Both the position numbers and the translations under genes were made by a program. Source: Hypericum androsaemum (Eukaryota > Streptophyta > Magnoliopsida > Malpighiales > Hypericaceae). From it: a DNA stretch of 64,000 nt. The notes beneath the pieces are model-generated. The model was not told where the DNA came from and made no database searches. It saw nothing but the letters and a program-made list of their open reading frames with translations. Positions 58,085-64,000 of this stretch are shown piece by piece (position 1 is the first letter of the stretch; every line of letters begins with the position of its first letter). Location: assembly GCA_963995505.1 (NCBI GenBank), contig OZ023195.1, positions 6,840,109 to 6,904,108 on the forward strand, given 5' to 3'.

Positions 58085-60386
58085 GATCTAAGTATTTGTT
58101 GGTTACATAAGAACCTTATAGTCATACAAATAGGACAAAGATCCAAATTTATGTCCTAGCATATTGTGGCATACAACACATAATATCTTATAGTATTTGC
58201 AGCAGAAGGTCTACGGGTACTTATTAAAAAGGCGGAGGAAGCTATTCTTCTTAGTGGAATTCAGATTCCAGGTAATAACCAGAGGCTCTCTCTACTTGAG
58301 TACGCGGATGACACATTAATCATCCTGGAGAAAAGCGAGCAGAGGTTGGCTAATCTTCAGCACATTTTAATCACATTCAGCCTCATCTCTGGCATTAAGA
58401 TCAACTATGCCAAGTCATTCCTCATTGGCATCAACATGTCCGATGATTGGCTGCAATCTCAGGCGGCTATATTGGGCTGCAAAATGGAATGCCTTCCACT
58501 CAAGTACTTGGGCCTGCCTATTGGATGCTCTATGTCAAAAAAGTGCCACTAGAAACCCATCCTTGAATCCGTGGAGGCGAGACTGGCTTCGTGGAAGGGA
58601 CAGCTGCTTTCTCCTGGGGGAAGATTGACATTGGTTAGGTTTGTTCTTTTCAGCCCATACACCTACTATCTCTCTGTCTTCAAACTCCCGGCAGGTGTTT
58701 GAAAGGACTTGGTCAAGCACACAAGAAAATTCCTTTGGTCAAGGAACATGGACATGAACAAGACTCCTCTTGTTAAATGGGACAAAGTTACCTTGCTTAT
58801 GGAATATGGTGGACTTGGCATAGAAGAGTTGGATTTGAGAAACTATGGCCTCCTTATGAAGTGGGTGTGGAACTACATTTCAAATGGAGATGAAATGTGG
58901 GTAAGAATCATTCGTGGGCCTGGCCAAAGATTGCAAATCTGGCACATGAGAACTCCTTGCTGTCAAACAAATTTTGGTCTGGTTTTGATCTTATTGTCGG
59001 TATGGGTGACCGCTTCCTAGTTTGGTTCGGCCCTTAGCTTAATGGTCTTCCTTTGAAAGTTGTCTTTCCATAACTGTTCGCACTCTCAGTTCGGAAATCT
59101 TCGACGATTATTGAGTGCGGGAGGTGAGGGGATAATTGGGTGTGGGAATTTTGTTGGGTGCGCTTCTTGCTCAATTGGGAACTAGAAGGTCTCTCCTCCA
59201 TGCTGGGTTTTCTGTCCGCGGCTGCTCCAAAACGTGTGAGGGCGGATAGGTCAGATGGATCCATGACACGAACAACCATTTCAGCTAGCTCCTTTCGTGC
59301 CATGATTGTTCAAAGTTCACACCCTAGAAGTAACTTCATTGTTGTTTGGTCCGGCCATTTTCCTCTGAAAGTTGAATTTTCTATGGCTTGCCATTTGGGG
59401 TAGCCTTCTGACGAGAACCAATCTGATTCTTATGAATTGTCTAAACGAGTGGGATTGTTTGTGCCCCTTTTGCGGGATTCATGATGAATCAGGAGAGCAT
59501 CGTCTTCTCCATTGTTGGGGTCCTTGGTTGCTTTGGAACTTCTATGCATCCAGGTTGGATATTAGGGTGTGTATTGGGCCATCTCTTCACCACTCCTTTG
59601 CATCTTGGTTGGAATTAGCCCAGGAATGAGGCGGCACGATTGAAAAAGTTTGGTTTGCAGTTTTTGGTGCGGTCACTTGGGTCACTTGGAACTCGAGGAA
59701 TCGAGTCATCTTTCTGGAGGCATCTTTCGACCAACAGCTTCTTCATCATACTATTTCTATCCAGATCAAAGTGGATCCTTGGGTCGAATTCAGTGAAAGA
59801 CTTGGCAGGGCAAGACCTCTCCCTTTTCCTGGATGCTTGCCTGTGATTTTATGCTTGTTTTGATGCGACACTCCCCCTCTCCCCCTCCATTGTTTTCGTC
59901 TGTTTGGCTGTACTAGGTTCGCAGTGGACCTGCTGCTAATTTTGCTGTGGGGCGGCTTTTGTTGGGCTTATGCTCTGTAATGGTGGATGTGTACATTGTA
60001 CATTATTTTTAATTCATATTACTTATATAAAAAATATATCTTATAGTAGTTGTTAGCGGCAAATCCAATGGCAAGTCGACTAATTTCGTAGCAGTTTCTA
60101 AGTTAAGGGAGGGTGATAGTCTCGCGTGAGATTGGGTTGCATACTGTAATTTTGCATCTCATAAAAGAGCTTCCAACAAAAAACATCGTGTAAGAGGAGA
60201 CCAAGCCGTTGCACGAACTGACCAAGTATTCATCAACCTTGAGGCCAGACCAGAGAGTGGTTGCGCGGAGGTGGGTCGGGGCTTTGTCGCTTCGAGGATG
60301 AATAGATAGTGGGTGTCTGAGTAGCGGCAGAGAAGGTGAGGCCGCGACCGCGACTTATACAGGTGAAGGTCGGCGAATTTGGGGTC
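58085..60386 (-). pseudogene. F-box gene fragment split by a LINE
   Basis: 58085-58199 and 60036-60386 are collinear with about 37200-37615 of the intact gene. They include CATACAACACATAATA, AATCCAATGGC, and the F-box-proximal GGTCGGCGAATT. The LINE at 58200-60035 separates them, and the F-box itself is missing at the 60386 end. Together with 45044-45665 it could be one ancestral gene broken by about 12.4 kb of insertions. Confidence 0.8.
58200..60035 (+). mobile_element. 5'-truncated LINE inserted in an F-box pseudogene
   Basis: The insert is flanked by ATATCTTATAGTATTTG (58183-58199) and ATATCTTATAGTAGTTG (60036-60052), a 17-bp duplication with one change, and ends ATTACTTATATAAAAAA. It encodes the C-terminal half of a plant L1-type RT: EYADDTLI (the YxDD catalytic motif, about 58301-58322), PLKYLGLPIG, SPGGRLTLV, a KFLW motif and, after about 59440, a zf-RVT domain with CPFCGIHDESGEHRLLHC. 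Stops and frameshifts (for example at 58550 and 59020) make it inactive. Confidence 0.9.
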
Positions 60387-61135
60387 AACATTACATAAAT
60401 CGAATTAGTAAGAAAAAGTATTTCCTTAACGAAATTTCAAGTATGAAGCTAACAAACGAAAAAGAAGTCAAGGAATGAATCCTACTTACTTGCGTGAGAT
60501 TCTCAACATTTTCGTGGTTGGCAATGCGTTTGAGTGAAATCAAGCTTGGAGTAATAACAATGCCACGTGACTCCCGTTTCATCCAATTCTGTTGAGGGAA
60601 TGACTGGACAATGTGCGACGACATGCTCTTAATATCATAACTCACGAAACGAATCTGAGACATCACTAGCCTCCCCGCCGGCAAGTGTCTTGACTGGTCG
60701 GAGGATGGGCGCAGGCAGATCAAAAGTAAAGTTGTTACCCACCACAGAGTACAACTTAGTCCAAGATCCCTTGTCGCCGTACTCTTTCATCACCCAAACA
60801 ACTTTGTCTGAAGAGCCTCCACGAACACCTCTCGCGGAAGAGCAGAGCAAGCCGTTGAACGAACTAACCAAGTAGTAATTAAGATCAAGGCCAGACCACA
60901 GAGTGGTAGCACGGAGGTGGACTGGGGCTTCGTTGCCATCGATTTTGAATAGGTAGAGGGTGTCCGAGTGGCGGTAGAGGAGGTGAGGCCGTGACCGTGA
61001 CTTGTACAGATGAAGGTCGGTGAATTTGGGGTCTGAGAGTAAATTTAGCAGCTGCTTGCAGGATGATATGGCATTCATGGGCAAGCGCGAGATGATTTCC
61101 TCGAGAAGGTGGGTCGGGAGGAACAGTAGACTCAT
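60387..61135 (-). pseudogene. F-box pseudogene with internal deletion and frameshift
   Basis: From the ATG at 61135 the frame gives an F-box (LPTHLLEEIISRLPMNAISS) and continues to LLCSSARG. It then jumps to VWVMKEYG, lacking about 170 residues of the FBA domain present in the intact gene. Just after LAGGEA the reading frame changes, and the true C-terminus (FVSYDIKSMSSHIVQ to ISLKRIANHE) lies in another frame. The upstream leader resembles that of the intact gene. Confidence 0.88.
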
Positions 61136-61179
61136 TGCTCAGTTGCTCTAGGGTTTGTTTGCGTTCTGTGTTGGAGAGG

Positions 61180-62020
61180 GAAAAAGCACAACATACCTAT
61201 AGCTACCTCTTAGTTTCCACCACACAAACCTTCATTCACACCATCAGCACATTTCCAACTAAGTATAGGCTTTAATTGCATCAGTTGATCCCATAATATC
61301 TGAAAATCAGTATAGTAATCATTAATACTTTGAGAACCTTGCCTAAGATTATGGATTTGCTCCTGGAGAGTTGCGATCCTCATCGATTCTCCACGACCGA
61401 AGCGCTCCTAAAGATTTCTCCACATCGCCACAGCAGACTCATACCAGAGAACACTCTTGAGAGATTGAAGGCTCCACAGAGCGAGAAATCCAGCTAATGA
61501 CCATCGTATTGCAACAGTCCCAGCTAGGATACCTTGGATCATCTCGCGAAGGCATAGGAATAGATCCATCGATAAGTCCGAACTTATTCTCTAATCTAAG
61601 AGCAGCTTGAACGGATCTGCTCTAATAGTGATAGTTCGCGCTCAAGAACAGAGGATCAGACTTGCTCAATGTCACCCCAGTAGAGGTTACTACTTCGTTT
61701 GTCATTGAAATTTCACGACCTCAAACTTCGAGGAAGAGAAACTGACTAAACAAACAGGATCTATCTTATTTACAAGCTACGGCTTCGCTTGTAGCTCTGA
61801 CACCATGACAAAAATGGCAAATTAGTAAAGAAGCCAATTAGAAAAATGGTTACTCTAGCTAGCGGAGGGAGAAGACATGAGCTGAAGAAATTTTTTGTGT
61901 GTATTCTATTGATCATTTGACGTGTCAAGTCCAAGGTTTATATACAAGTATCAACTTGCCATCTCATCAGTCTAAACTTGAGTTAAAAACGTTGTTTTGG
62001 GCTTTGAATTGGGTACGGAG
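61180..62020 (-). mobile_element. Ty1-copia fragment: LTR end, primer site and decayed gag
   Basis: On the minus strand an LTR with a TATATAAACC box (61935-61944) ends TTTTTGTCA at 61806. The primer site TGGTGTCAGAGC follows (61794-61805), then a gag frame from the ATG at 61705. It starts MTNEVVTSTGVTLSKSDPLF and resembles the copia gag (UBN2-type) region, with several in-frame stops. It is cut off at about 61180. The upstream limit of the LTR (toward 62400) is not resolved. Confidence 0.7.
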
Positions 62021-62423
62021 TGTAGGAAATTATTTCGAACAGTTTGGAGTAAAAGAGACCACGCTAGCATGCCTAGTTATGTGACACTGACATGTCTTTT
62101 ATGTGATATTCACATGTTCCATTATGTAATTCTGGCCAGTGTATTTTTCGTGTTTGCGATACTCACATGTCCTGTTGACGATACTGGCCTGCGTAGTTTT
62201 TTTTTCCATTTTGAGTCCTGTGATTCTGTATTTTTATAAAAAAAACTTATGCGTATCCTTTACTTCAAACCGTTTAGAATGGGAACATTCCGTACCCAAT
62301 CCATTGCCATTGCGTTGTACATCACTTGGAAGTTGGGCCAGATGGGCCGCGTGCTCCCTTCAGTCAATTGGAATCGTTCTCGCTGTGTGTAGTCTCACCT
62401 TCAGCAGAATCAAACTTCATCAA

Positions 62424-62690
62424 ATGCTACAATTTTGGATTAAAATATTACCTTATATGATTCGCACCATATATAGAATTATAAGTAGTTACTTTTTATG
62501 AATTAAAAAATGTTTGTTATTATTGATAACTTCATAAAAATGCTGTAATTTTGGATTAAACTATTACTTTATATAATTCACACCATATCTAGAATTGTAA
62601 ATAGTTACTTATTATGGATTTAAAAAAATGCTTGTTATTATTGATAACTTCATGAATGGTGTAATTTTGAATTAAAATATTATCTTATTT
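62424..62690. repeat. About 115-bp AT-rich tandem repeat, 2.3 units
   Basis: Units start at about 62424, 62539 and 62655 and share AATTTTGGATTAAA..TATTA, ATTCRCACCATAT, TAGAATT, AATAGTTACTT and TTGTTATTATTGATAACTTC. No function is apparent. Confidence 0.8.
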
Positions 62691-63470
62691 TTGCGGGAGT
62701 CTACTTTTCTTTTTGAGGGGAGACAGAATACTTATCCAGTTATCCATAATAACTGGACTCCAACCAATATTATGTTACGGTTGAATTAATAGATCATCAA
62801 TCAAGATGAACTATATGCTCAAAATTAATTTTATATTAGTTATTGCAAGATTACAAGAATTATTTTTCGATCTTATTCGATTTTGAATTAATTATTAAAA
62901 TTGCATAATCTGTTAAGATATTTAAAAAATAAAAAATTTATAATAAATATCTAACATTTACTCGATCTCTAGACGTGTTAGAACGTCCTTTATCTACAAT
63001 GAGATACCAGGCCCGGCCCGGCCCATTCAATGGACACATCCCTCCCAACGGCGCCGTTTCCTCTATTTTTCGTATTTGCTTAATTCCAAAGCTTCCCGAT
63101 TCAACGACCCACCCACTTGGAACGAATTAAACCATCTCTTCGAAAAAACTCAGGCAAGAAATTAACCCCAAAAAAAAGGAAAAAGGAAAAAGGAAAAAAG
63201 AAAAGGGGTTGGGGGCTCTTCAACGTGTACGATGACACTCCCTTTTTCTTTCTTTCTTTTATTTCCCGTGTAGAGCTAGGATTGGATTTAAGTCATTTAA
63301 CATAAGAAGTCTATCATTGGTGTGCCGTTGGATTAGAATTTTCGTATCTCACTCAAAACCGTAATTAACATTGTCGTAGTAGCGGTAGTTGCGGTTTTAG
63401 CTGAAATCTGTTCCACAAAATTAGCTGCCTTTAGAAGCTATGATAGGGTTTAGGGTTTAGGACATATAAT
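62691..63470. other. Spacer and probable promoter of the last gene
   Basis: AT-rich with no gene until about 63000. 63012-63030 is GGCCCGGCCCGGCCCA (site II-like, repeated) and 63050-63060 GGCGCCGTTTCC; such GC-rich motifs in AT-rich DNA are typical of plant housekeeping promoters. 63160-63205 is a purine tract. Confidence 0.45.
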
Positions 63471-63589
63471 GGACGATGACCAATCCGTACTCGAGCCAAA
63501 ATCCGAGCCCTTGCGACGAACTAACTCGTTGCGAGGTTCTGTTTGCGTGGTTGATGTGTTTGACTTAGAAATCCGAAATGTCTTCGCAG

Positions 63590-63757
63590 AGTCTCGAAAG
63601 AAGTGAGAGAGATACCTGAGAGCTTGCAGTCCGCCACTAGTAGTATCCCTTCCGGGAAAGCTCTTGTCTACTTCGGGTTGTTCCTGGCCGCCGGGGTATT
63701 CTTTATCTTCATCGCCTTCTCCCTCTTCCTGCCTGTTATCGTGTTGGTGCCCCAGAA
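63590..63757 (+). CDS. Probable exon of a small membrane protein, partial (possibly Sft2/Got1-like)
   Basis: After an acceptor TTCGCAG (63583-63589) the frame reads VSKEVREIPESLQS, then SGKALVYFGLFLAAGVFFIF and a second hydrophobic stretch ending VLVPQK, where a GT at 63758-63759 can act as donor. Two closely spaced hydrophobic segments and the following VPQK resemble the start of Got1/Sft2-type vesicle-traffic proteins, but the diagnostic later part is not in the window. The first exon is uncertain; the ATG at 63471 (MDDDQSVLEPKSEP) is a candidate, with a splice site I cannot fix. The remaining exons would lie beyond 64000 or in the last 240 bp, where I do not recognise one. Confidence 0.35.
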
Positions 63758-64000
63758 GTTTTTTTTCCCCTTTTGTTCTTCTCTCTGCCATACAGATATC
63801 ATTCGTAGCCTGCATTTTTTATATAGATTTTGCTAGATGTTCCTCAATGCTAAAAATCAAATATTTGTGTATACTTATGTGGTCCGTTTTGGGTTACGTC
63901 ATGGTTGACTTGTTGGACATCGTTTTCTATCCATATAAAAAAGCAATGGTATACTGTCCTGGAAAGGGCCGGATGAAAACTAAATGAGTAAGTTGAACAA

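Noticed and set aside
58200..60035. An active LINE because of the intact YADD motif
   Set aside because: The copy is 5'-truncated and has stops and frameshifts.
1..64000. CRISPR arrays, bacterial operons or riboswitches
   Set aside because: Introns, plant families and LTR elements show nuclear plant DNA; no spaced identical repeats of CRISPR type are present.

Overview
The window is nuclear DNA from a flowering plant, most likely a eudicot. The genes have GT-AG introns, and several families are plant-specific: a MYB-CC regulator, a DMP membrane protein, a DYW-type pentatricopeptide protein, an AVT1 transporter and RNS1-type secreted RNases. The retroelements are also plant types, including a Cassandra TRIM. 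I cannot name the species or family from the sequence.

Layout. 1-5.9 kb holds no host gene: it carries the 3' part of an LTR retrotransposon with a 36-bp minisatellite (about 1958-4300) and a hAT-type MITE with a perfect 8-bp target duplication (4609-4940). 5.99-13.5 kb is a gene-dense block: PHL8-like MYB-CC factor (+), organellar uL18 ribosomal protein (+), DMP (+), then GALT1-type beta-1,3-galactosyltransferase (-), convergent with DMP. 18.5-27.4 kb has two RNase T2 genes in the same orientation (-), separated by a 5'-truncated LINE with a 15-bp target duplication; a small LINE tail lies in an intron of the first. 29.2-31.0 kb is an OTP85-like DYW PPR gene (-) and 32.0-33.4 kb an AVT1-type amino-acid transporter (-).

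36.6-61.1 kb is an F-box region. One intact F-box gene (36582-37721) and at least five broken relatives lie in the same orientation, mixed with transposons: a complete Cassandra element, a Cassandra solo LTR, a copia fragment, a 9.2-kb Ty3-gypsy element whose 3' LTR is partly inverted, another copy of the minisatellite retroelement, and a LINE inserted in an F-box pseudogene. About 2 kb of flanking DNA (33.81-35.65 kb) is duplicated at 42.42-44.38 kb, and the second copy has gained a MITE. 61.1-62.0 kb carries a copia gag/LTR fragment, 62.4-62.7 kb an AT-rich tandem repeat, and the last kilobase the probable 5' end of a small membrane-protein gene running off the window.

The host genes are unrelated in function: transcription, organelle translation, membrane proteins, Golgi N-glycan decoration, secreted RNA degradation, plastid RNA editing, amino-acid transport and ubiquitin-ligase substrate choice. 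I see no new multi-gene system. The most unusual items are structural: the inverted LTR, the nested insertions apparently splitting one F-box gene, 5S-carrying Cassandra copies, the intron and GC contrast between the paired RNases, and the physical linkage of RNase T2 and F-box genes.
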